Source of the DNA: CAVUAT01 sp963739545
Lineage (GTDB): Bacteria > Actinomycetota > Thermoleophilia > Solirubrobacterales > 70-9
Length of the DNA stretch: 64,000 nucleotides
Direction of reading: 5' to 3'
Assembly (NCBI GenBank): GCA_963739545.1
Contig: CAVUAT010000011.1
Coordinates: 62,001 to 126,000 of the forward strand
Numbering within the stretch: position 1 is the first letter of the stretch; each line of letters starts with the position of its first letter. Positions 52,915-61,284 of this stretch are shown piece by piece. The notes beneath the pieces are model-generated. The model saw nothing but the letters and a program-made list of their open reading frames with translations. It had not been told where the DNA came from and did not search any database. The position numbers and the translations under genes are program-made.

Positions 52915-54306
52915 GTGAGCCGATACACGTCAGCGACCGACCGCGACCGCGCCGAGATGCTCGAAGCGATCGGCGCCGAGTCGGTCGACGAGCTCTTTCA
53001 GGACATCCCGGAGGACCTGCGCCTCGGGCGCCCTCTGGAGCTGCCCGACGGCAAGACCGAGTCGGAGGTCTACGACGCGCTCGCCGCCCTGGCGGCTCGC
53101 AACTCCGATGCCGAGTCCGAGCTCAGCTTCCTCGGTGCCGGCATGTACGACCATTACGTGCCCGCGCTGGTCGACGCGATCATCTCGCGCTCCGAGTTCC
53201 TGACGCCGTACACGCCCTACCAGCCCGAGATCTCCCAGGGCGGGCTCCAGGCGATGTTCGAGTTTCAGACGGGGATGTCGGAGCTCACCGGGCTGCCGGT
53301 CTCGAACGCCGCGCTTTACGAGGGGCCATCCGCGGTCGCGTCCGGCGCCTATCTCGCGCTGGGGGCGACCGGGCGAACCAAGCTCGTCGCCTCGCGCGGC
53401 GTGCACCCGCACAGCCGCGAGTCGCTCGTCAGCTACGGGGCCGGGTTCGGCTCCGAGCTGGTCGAAGTGCCGCTCGCCGACGGAGTCACTGACGCCGCCG
53501 CCCTCGCCGACGCGGTCGACGAGCAGACCGCAGCCGTCTTCCTTCAGCAGCCCAACTTCCTCGGCTCGGTCGAGGACATCGAGGCGCTCGGCGCCCGCGC
53601 GAAGGAGGTCGGGGCGCTGGTCGTGGTCGCTTGCGACCCGATCGCGCTCTCGATCCTGAAGCCGCCGGGCGAGTGCGGCGCCGACGTCGCAGTCGGAGAG
53701 GGCCAGCCGCTCGGCAACCGCCTCGACTACGGCGGCCCGTCGTTCGGGTTCTTCTGCGCCAGCGAGGAGCACATCCGGCGCATGCCGGGGCGCATCGCCG
53801 GCGAGACGACCGACGTCGACGGACGCCGCGGCTTCGTGCTGACCCTGCAGGCCCGCGAGCAGCACATCCGCCGTGAGAAGGCCACTCACAACATCTGCAC
53901 CGCGCAGGCGCTGAACGCCCTCGCGGGAATCATCCACCTGAGCTGGCTCGGCAAGCGCGGCTTCGTCGAGCTCGGCGAGCTGCTCGCCCGGCGCACGGCC
54001 TATGCGCGCCAGACCCTGGGAGCGGTCCAGGGCGTCGAGCTGCTCCACGACGCCCCGGTGGTGCGGGAGTTCGCGGTCCGGCTGGACGCGCCGGTCGCCG
54101 AGGTTCTCGACCGATGCGCCGCCGAGGGCGTCGGCGCGGGCTACGCGCTCGGGCGTGAGTACCCCGAGTACTCCGATGGGCTGCTCGTCGCGATCACCGA
54201 GCGCCGCAGCAAGGCCGACATCGACAGGCTCGCCGATGTGCTCGGCCGCGCCGTCGCGGCGTCGGGCCCCGTTCAGCGCGATCAGGTCGCCATGGGGGTC
54301 TCGTGA
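52915..54306 (+). CDS. gcvPA: Glycine dehydrogenase (decarboxylating) subunit 1
   Basis: 463 aa from GTG 52915. Family features: AYTPYQPEISQGGLQAMFEFQTGMSELTGLPVSNAALYEGPSA and the later PSFGFFCASEEHIRRMPGRIAGETTDVDGRRGFVLTLQAREQHIRREKATHNICT. It is the non-PLP-lysine half of split P protein and pairs with gcvPB. It decarboxylates glycine and loads the H protein. The stop begins a triple hairpin repeat array. Confidence 0.95.
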   Translation: MSRYTSATDRDRAEMLEAIGAESVDELFQDIPEDLRLGRPLELPDGKTESEVYDALAALAARNSDAESELSFLGAGMYDHYVPALVDAIISRSEFLTPYTPYQPEISQGGLQAMFEFQTGMSELTGLPVSNAALYEGPSAVASGAYLALGATGRTKLVASRGVHPHSRESLVSYGAGFGSELVEVPLADGVTDAAALADAVDEQTAAVFLQQPNFLGSVEDIEALGARAKEVGALVVVACDPIALSILKPPGECGADVAVGEGQPLGNRLDYGGPSFGFFCASEEHIRRMPGRIAGETTDVDGRRGFVLTLQAREQHIRREKATHNICTAQALNALAGIIHLSWLGKRGFVELGELLARRTAYARQTLGAVQGVELLHDAPVVREFAVRLDAPVAEVLDRCAAEGVGAGYALGREYPEYSDGLLVAITERRSKADIDRLADVLGRAVAASGPVQRDQVAMGVS

Positions 54307-54476
54307 GACCCCACCGGGGTCCTCATTCGCTTCGGTTCGTCCCGAGGCGCGGCAGCTCGATGAGACCCCACCGGGGTCCTCATCCGCTTCGGTTCGTCCC
54401 GAGGCGCGGCAGCTCTATGAGACCCCACCGGGGTCCTCATCCGCGGCGTTTGTCCCGTCGGGCGTGCTCGTCATGA
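54304..54476 (+). repeat. Triple tandem hairpin cassette, copies B1-B3 (gcvPA/gcvPB)
   Basis: Three head-to-tail units begin at TGA 54304, 54361 and 54418 and end at gcvPB ATG 54473 (periods 57, 57, 55 to the ATG). Units 1 and 2 are nearly identical. Each unit starts TGAGACCCCACCGGGG, forming GACCCC-ACC-GGGGTC, then CTCATYCGC. Units 1 and 2 continue with CTTCGG-TTCGTC-CCGAGG, a second stem. Unit 3 has GTCCCGTCGGGCG instead, closer to copy A. Internal ATGA sequences close units 1 and 2, as if each unit once abutted a start codon. Confidence 0.82.
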
Positions 54477-55999
54477 GCGCCGCCCCCGACCTCGCCCAGA
54501 CGCCGATGCAGCGCGACCAAGCGACCACGATCTTCGAGAAGTCGGTCGAGGGGCGCCGCGCTGCCACGCTGCCCGCGGCCGGCGTCCCCGAGCCGCCCAT
54601 CGGCGAGCTGATCCCAGCGGGCCTGCTGCGCGAGAAGCCCGCGGAGCTGCCCGAGATCGCCGAGCCCGAGATCGTGCGCCACTACAACCGCATCTCGCGC
54701 CGGAACTTCGACCTCGACTCGGGCTTTTACCCGCTCGGCAGCTGCACGATGAAGCACAACCCGCGCCTGAACGAGCGCGTCGCCGCGCTGCCCGGCCACG
54801 CCCGCCTGCACCCCGCTCAGGACCCGCGCCGGGCGCAGGGCGCACTGGAGCTGATGTGGCTCCTGCAGGGCTCGCTGTCTGAGATCTGCGGCCTGCCGCA
54901 CGTCAGCCTCCAGCCCTCGGCCGGCTCCCACGGCGAGCTCGCCGGCCTGCTGCTGACCCGCGCGTACCACGCCGACCGCGGCGAGCAGAGGACCAAGGTC
55001 CTGACCCCCGACACCGCCCACGGGACCAACCCGGCGACGGTGACCATGGCCGGCTACGAGGTCGTCAAGGTCGCGACCGACGATCGCGGCGGGGTCGACC
55101 TCGATGACCTGCGCGCCAAGGCCGACGACCAGGTCGCGTGCCTGATGCTGACCAACCCCAACACGCTCGGCCTGTTCGACGAGAACATCGGCGAGATCGC
55201 CGAGATCGTCCACGGCATCGGCGGCACCCTCTACTACGACGGCGCCAACCTGAACGCGATCATGGGCCGGACGCGTCCGGGCGACATGGGCTTCGACATC
55301 GTCCACCTCAACCTGCACAAGTCCTTCTCACAGCCGCACGGGGGAGGGGGCCCCGGCTCCGGCCCGATCGCCGTCTCCGAGCGCATCGAGCCCTTCCTGC
55401 CGCGTCCGCAGGTCGTGTGCGTCGAGGGGTCCAACGGGGACGGCCCGCGGTACGACCTCGACCACGACCGCCCGAAGTCGATCGGCCGCCTGCGCGGGTT
55501 CCAGGGCAACTTCGGGGTCCTCGTCCGCTCCTACGCCTACATCCTCAGCCTCGGCGGCGACGGCCTCAAGGAGGCCTCCGAGACCGCCGTGCTGAACGCC
55601 AACTACCTGCTCGCGAAGCTGAAGGGCGGCCGGACCGGCAAGTACGCGCCGGTCGCATTCGACCGCCCGCCGATGCACGAGTTCGTCCTCTCCGGCGCAC
55701 CAGCCAAGAAGGAGCTCGGCGTCAAGACCCTCGACCTCGCGAAGCGCCTGCTCGATTTCGGCTTCCACCCGCCGACGGTCTACTTCCCACTGCTCGTCGA
55801 CGAGGCGCTGATGATCGAGCCGACCGAGACCGAGACGCGTGAGACGCTCGACGCCTTCGCCGACGCTCTCGACGAGATCCTCGCCGAGGCCGAGGAGGAC
55901 CCGGCGGTGGCTCAGCAGGCGCCCTACACGACGCCCGTGCGCCGGCTCGACGAGGTCGGCGCGGCGCGCAACCCGGTCATCCGCCAGCCGCGCGGTTAG
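54473..55999 (+). CDS. gcvPB: Glycine dehydrogenase (decarboxylating) subunit 2
   Basis: 508 aa from ATG 54473. The PLP-binding lysine lies in VHLNLHKSFSQPHGGGGPGSGP, with FYPLGSCTMKHNPRLNERVA and LTPDTAHGTNPATVTMAGYEV as family signatures. It forms the active P protein with GcvPA. The 166-nt gap to gcvPA is filled entirely by hairpin repeats, which is unusual for subunits normally made in equal amounts. Confidence 0.96.
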   Translation: MSAAPDLAQTPMQRDQATTIFEKSVEGRRAATLPAAGVPEPPIGELIPAGLLREKPAELPEIAEPEIVRHYNRISRRNFDLDSGFYPLGSCTMKHNPRLNERVAALPGHARLHPAQDPRRAQGALELMWLLQGSLSEICGLPHVSLQPSAGSHGELAGLLLTRAYHADRGEQRTKVLTPDTAHGTNPATVTMAGYEVVKVATDDRGGVDLDDLRAKADDQVACLMLTNPNTLGLFDENIGEIAEIVHGIGGTLYYDGANLNAIMGRTRPGDMGFDIVHLNLHKSFSQPHGGGGPGSGPIAVSERIEPFLPRPQVVCVEGSNGDGPRYDLDHDRPKSIGRLRGFQGNFGVLVRSYAYILSLGGDGLKEASETAVLNANYLLAKLKGGRTGKYAPVAFDRPPMHEFVLSGAPAKKELGVKTLDLAKRLLDFGFHPPTVYFPLLVDEALMIEPTETETRETLDAFADALDEILAEAEEDPAVAQQAPYTTPVRRLDEVGAARNPVIRQPRG

Positions 56000-56014
56000 C
56001 CGCCGCCGAGCGGG

Positions 56015-56377
56015 TCAGTCGAGAGCGCGGAGGGTGCCAGCCGGTTGCGGGGAGAGGCCGCGCTTGCGGCGAGCGCCGAGGACGCGCCCGAGGCTGGCAC
56101 GCAGCCCCTTGCCGCCGCGCCCGCGCAGCTGATCGACGCGAGCCGCGAGCAGGCGCACCAGCCCGTCGGTGGGGTGGAAGGGGTCGGCGATGATGGCGCC
56201 GCCGACGATCGAGATCGCAGCGCGGATCTCGCCCTCGGACTCAGCGACGAGCAGCTCGCCGCGGGGCACCGACGCGCTGTCGCGCTCGGCCAGCTCGAGG
56301 AGTGGAGCGAGGTCGTCCGGGCCGGCCGTTCGGATAGTGATGGAGCTGTCGATCATATGTTCTGTCATGTTGTACAT
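56015..56377 (-). CDS. Short GNAT-like protein
   Basis: 120 aa from ATG 56377, with AGGGG 6 bases upstream; ATGs at 56368 and 56356 are alternatives. The N-terminal part ITIRTAGPDDLAPLLELAERDSASVPRGELLVAESEGEIRAAISIVGGAIIADPFHPTDGLVRLL resembles the first half of GNAT folds common in actinobacteria. It lacks the acetyl-CoA pyrophosphate loop. The C-terminus is basic (RGRGGKGLRASLGRVLGARRKR). Activity is doubtful. It is divergent from the MocR regulator. Confidence 0.68.
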   Translation of the reverse strand: MYNMTEHMIDSSITIRTAGPDDLAPLLELAERDSASVPRGELLVAESEGEIRAAISIVGGAIIADPFHPTDGLVRLLAARVDQLRGRGGKGLRASLGRVLGARRKRGLSPQPAGTLRALD

Positions 56378-56412
56378 AGATGCCCCTTGTGGTTGCGCCA
56401 TCGGCGGACTTT

Positions 56413-56440
56413 GAGCTACACTCGGCGCGCAAGATAGCTC
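56413..56440. promoter_or_regulatory. Promoter and inverted repeat for the MocR gene
   Basis: GAGCTA (56413-56418) and TAGCTC (56435-56440) are a perfect inverted repeat over 16 bp. TTGAGC (56411-56416) and ATAGCT at 17-bp spacing would be the -35 and -10 of the regulator's promoter, so both arms overlap promoter elements. MocR/PdxR proteins often bind such spaced sites at their own promoters (family knowledge). The ligand is unknown. Confidence 0.52.
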
Positions 56441-56457
56441 ATTCAAAGGAGTTCTGT

Positions 56458-57987
56458 ATGTCATACAAAGAGGCATTGATCGACCTAGAACGAGAGGGCG
56501 AGCGCTCATTGAGTGAGCAGATCGTCGGGGCGATCGCCGGCGCGATCGAGTCCGGCGAGGTGGCGCCCGGCGAAAAGCTGCCGCCGACCCGCGAGCTGGC
56601 GGAGACCGCCGGCATCAACCATTTGACCGCGGTGCGTTCCTACCGCCGCCTCCGCGAGCTGGGACTGGTCAGCTCCCAGGTCGGCCGCGGGACCTTCGTT
56701 CGCGATGCCGCGCCCGCGATCGTGCCACTGCAGGCTGCCGGTGTCGAGGCTGACTCGGACTCGACGGAGTGGCAGCGCTACGTGCTGCCCGCGGCCGTCG
56801 AGAGCCACGGCGACCGCGTGATGGCCGAGATGTACCGCCACTCGCAGGCTCGGGGCCTGATCCCCCTCTCGGTCGGCTACCCGTCATCTGAGCTCTTCCC
56901 GTTCGAACCAATCGAGCGCGCGATGGCCGCGGCCCTCGAGCGCCACGACAGCCGCGCGCTCCAGTACACCGACATAGCGGGGCTGCCCGAGCTCGTCGAC
57001 CAGCTCGCGATCCTCTCCGAGCAGCGAGGCGCGCCCGAGGAGCGCTCCGACCTGATCGTCACCAGCGGTGCCCGCCAGGGACTGACGCTCGCGGCGCGGG
57101 CGATCCTGCGCCCGGGCGACGCGGTGGCCTGCGAGTCGCCGACGTTCATGGGCGTGATCGAATCCGTGAAGTCGATCGACACGCGCGTCATCCCGGTACC
57201 GATGGACTCCGACGGTCTGGACCTCGACGCGCTCGAGGCCCTACTCGGCCGCGAGCAGATCCGCTTCCTCGCGATCCAGCCGCGCTGCCATAACCCGACC
57301 GGGGTGGACCTGTCCCCGGCCAGGCGCACCCGCTTGCTCGAGCTGGCGCGCCGCCACGGGTTCTTCATCGTCGAGGACGGGATCTACGGCGACCTGCGCT
57401 TCGAGGGCGACGACCGCGGCTCGTTGCGCGCCGAGTCGAAGGGCCACGTCGTCTACGTGGACTCGCTGTCGAAGGTGATCGGCGGCGGCATGCGCGTCGG
57501 CTGGATCGCCGCCAGTGGCCCGGTCCGCGAACGCATCCTGGTCGAGAAGCGAGCCGACGACATGCACAGCGCCACGCTCTCCCAGCTCGCCGTCGCCGGC
57601 TTCCTCGCCGACGGCGCCTACCCGGACCACATCGAGTACGCCCGCGATTTCTACCGCGAGCGCCGCGACGTCCTGCTGGAGGCGGTCGGCAAGCACCTGA
57701 AGGGCATGGCGACCTGCGAATCCGAGAGGCCCCAGGGCGGCCATCTGTGGCTGACCCTCGACCTCCCGCTCGACGAGAGCGAGCTGATGACCGAGGCGGT
57801 GCGAAACGGCGTCACCTTCGTCCCCGGCGCGGCGATGATGCCGCAGGCCTCGCACCTGACGCACATGCGCCTCTCCTATAGCTTCCTGTCACCCGAGCAG
57901 CTGACGGAGGGAACCAAGCGCCTGGGCCGAGCGATCCGCTCGCTGTCGAAGCGCCCGCGGATGAGCGAAGCCCTCCCAATCGCCTGA
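56458..57987 (+). CDS. MocR/PdxR-type regulator (GntR HTH plus aminotransferase-like domain)
   Basis: 509 aa from ATG 56458 with AAAGGAG upstream. Residues about 10-80 are a GntR winged helix (SLSEQIVGAIAGAIESGEVAPGEKLPPTRELAETAGINHLTAVRSYRRLRELGLV). Residues about 120-500 are a fold-type I aminotransferase domain with LIVTSGARQGLTLAARAIL, the IQPRCHNPTGVDLS region and PLP lysine in DSLSKVIGGGMRVGW. MocR proteins sense PLP-bound amino compounds and regulate neighbouring genes. The divergent GNAT-like gene is the only obvious target here. Confidence 0.9.
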   Translation: MSYKEALIDLEREGERSLSEQIVGAIAGAIESGEVAPGEKLPPTRELAETAGINHLTAVRSYRRLRELGLVSSQVGRGTFVRDAAPAIVPLQAAGVEADSDSTEWQRYVLPAAVESHGDRVMAEMYRHSQARGLIPLSVGYPSSELFPFEPIERAMAAALERHDSRALQYTDIAGLPELVDQLAILSEQRGAPEERSDLIVTSGARQGLTLAARAILRPGDAVACESPTFMGVIESVKSIDTRVIPVPMDSDGLDLDALEALLGREQIRFLAIQPRCHNPTGVDLSPARRTRLLELARRHGFFIVEDGIYGDLRFEGDDRGSLRAESKGHVVYVDSLSKVIGGGMRVGWIAASGPVRERILVEKRADDMHSATLSQLAVAGFLADGAYPDHIEYARDFYRERRDVLLEAVGKHLKGMATCESERPQGGHLWLTLDLPLDESELMTEAVRNGVTFVPGAAMMPQASHLTHMRLSYSFLSPEQLTEGTKRLGRAIRSLSKRPRMSEALPIA

Positions 57988-58001
57988 GCGTCAGACCGCC
58001 G

Positions 58002-58625
58002 CTACAGCTGGTGGTCGATCGCGTCCGTCAGCTCGGGGTCCGTGGGCTCGACTGAGGTGTCGAAGCGCTCCACGGGGCGGCCCTTGCGGTCGATCAGGTA
58101 CTTGTTGAAGTTGAAAGTCGGCGCGCCCAGTTGGGTGGCGAGGGCTGCGAAGAGGGGGTTGACCGGCTCGTCGACGACGTTGGACTTCGAGAACATCGGG
58201 AAGCTGACTCCGAAGTTGGCCTCGCAGAACTCGGCGATCTCGGCGTCGTCGCGGGGCTCCTGGTTCGCGACGTCGTCGGCGGGGAAGCCGAGGACGACCA
58301 AGCCGTCGGCCCTGCGCTCCTCGTAGAGGGCCTCGAGGCCGTCGAACTGGGGAGTGAACCCGCACTCGCTGGCGGTGTTGACCACGAGCACGACCTTCCC
58401 CTTGTACTGCGAGAGGTCGGCGGGCTCGCCGTTCAGGAGCGGCTGGGTGCCGGTGAGGACCGCGGCGCCGTTCCCGGTTGCGGTGTCGGGCGGCTCGGTC
58501 GCCGAGCCCATTCCCATCGAGCCGCCCATCGCCGGCGGCTCGTCCGAGGAGTTGCCGTCGCCGCCGCACGCCGCAAGGGCGAGCGCTGCGCAGAGCGCGA
58601 CTGTGGCTGCGAGGACGCGGGGCAT
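58002..58625 (-). CDS. Glutathione peroxidase-like thiol peroxidase lipoprotein
   Basis: 207 aa. The N-terminal lipoprotein signal ends LALAAC, then a Gly/Met-rich linker (GGSMGMGSA). The catalytic domain has peroxidatic Cys in VVNTASECGFTPQFDGLEALY and FPADDVANQEPRDDAEIAEFCEANFGV, which differs from the usual FPxxxFxxQEP, and TFNFNKYLIDRKGR. GPx-type proteins with Cys usually use thioredoxin. It probably protects the cell surface from peroxides. It is convergent with the MocR gene. Confidence 0.9.
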   Translation of the reverse strand: MPRVLAATVALCAALALAACGGDGNSSDEPPAMGGSMGMGSATEPPDTATGNGAAVLTGTQPLLNGEPADLSQYKGKVVLVVNTASECGFTPQFDGLEALYEERRADGLVVLGFPADDVANQEPRDDAEIAEFCEANFGVSFPMFSKSNVVDEPVNPLFAALATQLGAPTFNFNKYLIDRKGRPVERFDTSVEPTDPELTDAIDHQL

Positions 58626-58674
58626 CTACCCAAAGTACGCACACGGGCACACGGGCGGTTCAACTCGTGAACGA

Positions 58675-58698
58675 GACGGGGCCCCGAAGGGCCCCGTC
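58675..58698. terminator. Strong hairpin between two convergent-side genes (terminator-like)
   Basis: GACGGGGCCC-CGAA-GGGCCCCGTC is a perfect 10-bp stem with a tetraloop. It lies 20 bp past the stop of the secreted protein gene (minus strand) and 50 bp before the peroxidase start. No U-tract follows on either strand, so it is an I-shaped terminator or RNA 3'-end stabiliser. Confidence 0.55.
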
Positions 58699-58718
58699 CC
58701 ACGCGCGTTCGACCCTGG

Positions 58719-59258
58719 CTACGGGATCGTCTGCAGCGCGACCCTCGGCACCTTGGTCGCGGTGATCTCGATGTCGGTCACCGCGCTGTCCACGGCGACG
58801 GACCCGTCGTAGCAGCGCAGTTCGGCCGCGCCCTGCGGCTTGACATTGCCCGTGATGCTCAGCGCTCCCGGCACCTGGGATTGCGTGCCGCCGCCGCCGA
58901 AGAAGCTGAGGCTGTCCTCGCCCTTGCCGTTCGGCAGCCTGAGCTTGCAGGTGAGAGCCAGACCGGCCGCGTCCTTTCGCAGCGTGAACGTCGACGTCAC
59001 GACGTAGGGGCCGGGCGTCAGCGTCAGCGATGCGAGCAGCGACGTGGACGCGTTGGCGTCGAAGGTGCCCCCGGGCGTCCTCGACCCGGTGACGCGGATC
59101 TGCGTGGCCGTGGTCTTCTTGTTGATGGTCGTCACGACCTTCTTGCCTGTCACGAACTTCGGTCCTCCGACCGCCGGCGAGATGAACAGCGCCGCGACGA
59201 GCGTCGCCGCCAGCGCCACAGGGACGACGTAGCGGCGGGTTCGGTTCTTGAAGCGCAT
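58719..59258 (-). CDS. Secreted or membrane-anchored beta-rich protein, unknown function
   Basis: 179 aa from ATG 59258 with AAAGGGAG upstream. A basic N-terminus (MRFKNRTRRYVV) precedes a hydrophobic core (PVALAATLVAALFISPAVG), then a Thr/Ser/Gly/Val-rich domain with alternating strands (KVVTTINKKTTATQIRVTGSR, LTLTPGPYVVTSTFTLRKDAAGLALTCKLRLPNG). This is the look of a small extracellular beta-sandwich. I do not recognise a family. It lies downstream of the NHEJ operon in the same direction. Confidence 0.72.
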   Translation of the reverse strand: MRFKNRTRRYVVPVALAATLVAALFISPAVGGPKFVTGKKVVTTINKKTTATQIRVTGSRTPGGTFDANASTSLLASLTLTPGPYVVTSTFTLRKDAAGLALTCKLRLPNGKGEDSLSFFGGGGTQSQVPGALSITGNVKPQGAAELRCYDGSVAVDSAVTDIEITATKVPRVALQTIP

Positions 59259-59321
59259 TTGACTCCCTTTCACGTAGACGGACTCCACGGGAAAACAGCA
59301 CACACGCCCGACGGCTCGCCG

Positions 59322-60224
59322 CTAGTCGGGGATGGCGGGGAGCCGCTGGCGCAGCTTCAGCACCGGCTCGAACAGGTCGCCGTGCTTTTCGACCCGCTTC
59401 AACACCGCGTCGGAATCGAAGACCAGGCGCTCGGCCTTGCCCGCCTTCAGCGCCGAGGTGACCTCGTCCCACTCGACCGGAGTCGAGACGGTCGGCCGTT
59501 CCCTCGCCCGCAGCGAGTAGACCGCGATGGTCGTCTTCGACTTCGTGTTCTGGCTCCAGTCGACGAAGACCTTGCCCTTGCGCAGCTTCTTGGTCATCTT
59601 CGAGACGACCTGCTTCGGGTGCTCCTTCTCGAGCAGCAGCGCGATCGCGTGGGCGAAGGGCGTCGTCTTCTCGTAGGTCACCTGCCCGTTGAGCGGGACG
59701 TAGACCTGCATCCCCTTAGAGCCCGAAGTCTTCGGGAAGCACTCGAGTCCGAAGTCGTCGAACAGGTCACGGAGCAGGATCGCGACCCGGCAGCAGTCGA
59801 TGACGTCAGCAGGCGGGCCGGGGTCGAGGTCAAAGGCGAGCACCGTCGGCACCTCGATCTTTGTCGCCCGCGCCAGCGAGGGATGGAGCTCCAGTGCCGC
59901 GAGCTGCGCCAGCCAGATCAGCGTCGGCTTGTTGTCGACGAGGGTGAAGTCGATCTCGCCCACCCGGTCGGCCAGCACGGTCGCGGTCTTCACCCACTCG
60001 GGGCGGTGCTTGGGACTGCGCTTCTCGAAGAAGTTGAAGCCCTCGACCCCGTCGGGGTAGCGCTTCAGCGTCGTCGGGCGGCCGCGCAGGTGGGGGAGGA
60101 TCGCGTCGGCGACCCGCGCGTAGTAGTCGATGACCTGGCCCTTGGCGAAGCCTGCCTTGGGGTAGAGGACCTTGTCGAGGTTGGTCAGCTTCAGCTTGCG
60201 CTTGCCGACCGTGACCTCGCTGGA
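59322..60224 (-). CDS. ligD: LigD-type NHEJ primase-polymerase domain protein; start codon apparently lost
   Basis: About 300 aa. The homologous reading begins SSEVTVGKRKLKLTNLDKVLYPKAG and runs through LKRYPDGVEGFNFFEKR, DNKPTLIWLAQLAALELHPSLARA, catalytic aspartates in FDLDPGPP, and SGSKGMQVYVPL. It is an archaeo-eukaryotic primase-type polymerase that fills gaps at double-strand breaks. No ATG/GTG/TTG exists in frame between the ku stop (60226) and the conserved start. The junction reads TAAGTCC where TAATGTCC would give a normal TAATG overlap, so a T may be missing. The nearest in-frame ATG is far inside the domain. Confidence 0.86.
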   Translation of the reverse strand, partial: SSEVTVGKRKLKLTNLDKVLYPKAGFAKGQVIDYYARVADAILPHLRGRPTTLKRYPDGVEGFNFFEKRSPKHRPEWVKTATVLADRVGEIDFTLVDNKPTLIWLAQLAALELHPSLARATKIEVPTVLAFDLDPGPPADVIDCCRVAILLRDLFDDFGLECFPKTSGSKGMQVYVPLNGQVTYEKTTPFAHAIALLLEKEHPKQVVSKMTKKLRKGKVFVDWSQNTKSKTTIAVYSLRARERPTVSTPVEWDEVTSALKAGKAERLVFDSDAVLKRVEKHGDLFEPVLKLRQRLPAIPD

Positions 60225-60225
60225 C

Positions 60226-61182
60226 TTACTTGGAGGCAGCCTTAGCCTTCGACTTCGTCTTGGGCTTGGCCTTCGGCTTCGCCTTGGACTTCGAGGCCGC
60301 AGGCTTCTTCTTGGCCGGCGCCTTCTTCTTTGCGGCGCCGTTGCTCTTCGACGCTCCGTTGCTCTTTGCCTTCGAGGCGCCGTCGCCGCTGCTCTCGCCG
60401 CGCACTGCGGCGAGGCTCTCCTCGAGCGCCGCCATCAGGTCGGGTGCCTTGGTCGGCTCGACCTCGTCGGTGGGCGCGCTGACGACCTCCTTGCCTGCCG
60501 CCTTCTGCTCGAGCATCTCGAGCAGCTCCTCGCGGTACTCGTCGCGGTACTTCTCGGCTTCGAAGTCGGTCGAGAGGGACTCGATCAGCGCCTTCGCCAT
60601 CTCGAGCTCGCGTTTCGCGGGCGCCTTGGGCTTCTCGTCGAAGAGGTCGCCGGTCAGGTCCTCGGGCGAGGTCACCTCGTCGTGGAAGCGCATCGTCGCC
60701 ATCGTCAGCACGTCGCCCATCGGGCGGATCGCGGCGAGGTTCTCCTTGTTGCGGAGCACGAAGCGGGCGATGGCCACCTTGCGGGCGTCGCCCATCGCCT
60801 TGACGAGCAGCGCGTAGGCCTTCTCGGCGCCCTTGTCGGGACCGAGGTAGTAGGGGTGCTCGAAGTAGATGGGGTCGATCTCGTCGAGGTCGACGAAGTC
60901 CTGGATCTCGATCGCACGGGTCTTCTTCGGGTCGAGCTCGGAGAGCTCTTCCTTGGTCAGGGTCACGTACTGGTCGGGGGCGAACTCGTAGCCCTTGACG
61001 ATGTCGTCGTAGGCGACCTCCTTGCCGTCCGCCTCGGCGACGCGCTTGTGCTTGACCCGGGAGCCGTCCTTCTCGCGCAGCTCGCGGAAGCGGACGGTGT
61101 TCTTCGAAACCGCGCTGTACAGCTTCACCGGCACGTTCAGCAGGCCGAAGCTGATCGAACCGGTCCATATCGCTCTAGCCAT
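60226..61182 (-). CDS. ku: Non-homologous end joining protein Ku
   Basis: 318 aa. The Ku core starts MARAIWTGSISFGLLNVPVKLYSAV and includes VKGYEFAPDQYVTLTKEELSEL and YYLGPDKGAEKAYALLVKAM. The C-terminal about 60 residues are a Lys/Ala/Ser tail (KKKAPAKKKPAASKSKAKPKAKPK) resembling the DNA-binding tails of some actinobacterial Ku proteins. It binds double-strand ends and recruits the polymerase and ligase encoded beside it. SD GAGGG precedes the ATG. Confidence 0.95.
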   Translation of the reverse strand: MARAIWTGSISFGLLNVPVKLYSAVSKNTVRFRELREKDGSRVKHKRVAEADGKEVAYDDIVKGYEFAPDQYVTLTKEELSELDPKKTRAIEIQDFVDLDEIDPIYFEHPYYLGPDKGAEKAYALLVKAMGDARKVAIARFVLRNKENLAAIRPMGDVLTMATMRFHDEVTSPEDLTGDLFDEKPKAPAKRELEMAKALIESLSTDFEAEKYRDEYREELLEMLEQKAAGKEVVSAPTDEVEPTKAPDLMAALEESLAAVRGESSGDGASKAKSNGASKSNGAAKKKAPAKKKPAASKSKAKPKAKPKTKSKAKAASK

Positions 61183-61284
61183 CGTTCATTCCCTCTCAGA
61201 CGTGGTTACCCGCAGGGTACCTTTCGACACCGAACCGGCGAGTGCGACAGCGAGATTGCAGGACCGGCCAGGCTCGCCGTCGCG

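Noticed and set aside
54304..54472. Glycine riboswitch between gcvPA and gcvPB
   Set aside because: The tandem structure is suggestive, but the same sequence stands between murD and ftsW, the units are only 57 nt, and glycine aptamer core motifs are absent.
54304..54472. Peptide repeat coded by the 57-nt units in frame 2
   Set aside because: 57 nt keeps a frame open (19-residue repeat), but there is no start codon or ribosome site in that frame and other copies do not keep it.
54304..54476. CRISPR-like array
   Set aside because: Units are contiguous with no unique spacers and no cas genes are nearby.
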